A stretch of DNA of 7,634 nt from Rickettsiales bacterium (GTDB taxonomy: Bacteria; Pseudomonadota; Alphaproteobacteria; Rickettsiales; UBA1997). The number at the start of each line of letters is the position of its first letter. Position 1 is the first letter of the stretch. Under the pieces are notes generated by a model. It had not been told where the DNA came from and searched no databases. It saw nothing but the letters and a program-made list of their open reading frames with translations. Shown one piece after another: positions 7,259-7,634 of this stretch. The translations under genes and the position numbers were made by a program. The DNA lies in NCBI GenBank assembly GCA_009693885.1, contig SHWK01000043.1, forward strand, positions 1 to 7,634, written 5' to 3'.

Positions 7259-7294
7259 AAAAAAACCTTTGGTTTAATCGCCAAGGGTTTTTTT
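7259..7294 (+). terminator. Rho-independent terminator after rho
   Basis: A 14-bp hairpin: left arm 7259-7272 (seven A, then CCTTTGG), 8-nt loop TTTAATCG (7273-7280), right arm 7281-7294 (CCAAGGG, then seven T), with one T-G wobble. The GC-rich core followed by a T-run is a classic intrinsic terminator 22 nt after the rho stop. The A-run on the left would also make it work on the minus strand. Confidence 0.9.
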
Positions 7295-7390
7295 ATGTTT
7301 GCAAGAATGTGTTGTTAGTTCTTTAAGTATGATGCGCGGTGGTTCTCGAATCAACCTAGCGATATTTTTCAAAAAGAATTAACATTTTAA

Positions 7391-7443
7391 CATTTAGTGT
7401 TTAGCATTTAGTTAGGCGTTTTTTAATTCTTAACTACTAAATG
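7391..7443 (+). promoter_or_regulatory. Inverted repeat covering the lipoprotein start codon
   Basis: CATTTAGT at 7405-7412 is perfectly complementary to ACTAAATG at 7436-7443, whose last three bases are the start codon of the downstream gene. A second copy of CATTTAGT lies at 7391-7398 and could compete for the same partner. Pairing would bury the start codon in an 8-bp, AT-rich stem with a 23-nt loop. The stem is weak, so a regulatory role is speculative. The rest of the gap between the terminator and this gene shows no convincing promoter; a TATGAT at 7328-7333 has no matching -35. Confidence 0.3.
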
Positions 7444-7634
7444 TTTAAAAAATTTTTTCAAATCACAACATTAATATTTGTAACCTCCTGCGCTAGCAAT
7501 CTACATCAGTTGGCGCAAGTTGAGAATGGCTTGAAGTTGGATAATTTTTATAGCTCTTATCTTGCTTTAGAATATCTCGAATATTCGCGCAGCCTTGGTA
7601 ATGCAGGCAATTGGCATGATTCAGAATATTTTGC
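7441..7634 (+). CDS. Lipoprotein, N-terminal part (3'-truncated), possibly OmpA-like family
   Basis: The frame from the ATG at 7441 stays open to the window end (64 codons plus 2 nt). It starts with a lipoprotein signal peptide: MFKKFF, a short hydrophobic run (ITTLIFV), then the lipobox VTSC with the lipidated cysteine at residue 17. The mature part reads ASNLHQLAQVENG and then FYSSYLALEYLEYSRSLG, ending GNWHDSEYFA. An aromatic-rich helix followed by W-x-D-x-x-Y/H-FA recalls the N-terminus of alphaproteobacterial OmpA-family envelope lipoproteins, but this is memory-based and the OmpA domain itself would lie outside the window. The protein should be anchored in the inner or outer membrane facing the periplasm. 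Aspartate is not at position +2, so outer-membrane sorting is possible. No Shine-Dalgarno is visible. The rho terminator separates it from the gene upstream. Confidence 0.75.
   Translation, partial: MFKKFFQITTLIFVTSCASNLHQLAQVENGLKLDNFYSSYLALEYLEYSRSLGNAGNWHDSEYF

Noticed and set aside
1..7634. CRISPR arrays, insertion sequences, tRNA genes, toxin-antitoxin pairs or defence genes
   Set aside because: No regularly spaced repeats, transposase motifs, tRNA-like cloverleaf ends or such gene families were seen on either strand.

Overview
The window is a compact, visibly AT-rich piece of bacterial chromosome carrying mostly housekeeping genes. The gene content points to an alphaproteobacterium, possibly a Rickettsiales-like or otherwise host-associated lineage: the flavin-dependent thymidylate synthase ThyX, a very short TatA, an ExoD-family membrane protein, an APC-type amino acid permease and Rho. 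This placement comes from remembered family resemblance and has not been tested by a search.

Layout. The left edge (1-91) is the last 29 codons of an unidentified plus-strand gene. An amino acid permease follows on the same strand (108-1436). It converges on uvrC, which lies on the minus strand (1527-3410). A 50-bp AT-rich divergent region separates uvrC from a tight plus-strand cluster, thyX - tatA - exoD-like (3461-5195). The thyX stop overlaps the tatA ribosome-binding site, and the tatA stop abuts the start codon of the next gene. A strong sigma70-type promoter (5212-5240) then drives rho (5419-7236) through a leader of about 170 nt. Rho ends at a clear intrinsic terminator (7259-7294). 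The right edge (7441-7634) is the start of a lipoprotein gene that runs out of the window.

Function. The genes do not form one pathway. UvrC is the nuclease of nucleotide excision repair, ThyX makes dTMP, TatA is the pore-forming part of the twin-arginine translocase, the ExoD-family protein is an inner-membrane protein of poorly defined role, and Rho terminates transcription.

I do not see an undescribed multi-gene system. The points most worth a second look lie inside and around known genes. Rho carries a roughly 180-residue N-terminal extension with an Arg/Asp/Glu/Ser polyampholyte that has no lysine. The rho leader combines a 5' hairpin with a C-rich, G-poor tract resembling a Rho-loading site, which suggests autoregulation. 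UvrC has an apparent insertion, encoded by overlapping palindromes, between two of its catalytic aspartates. The lipoprotein start codon lies in an inverted repeat.
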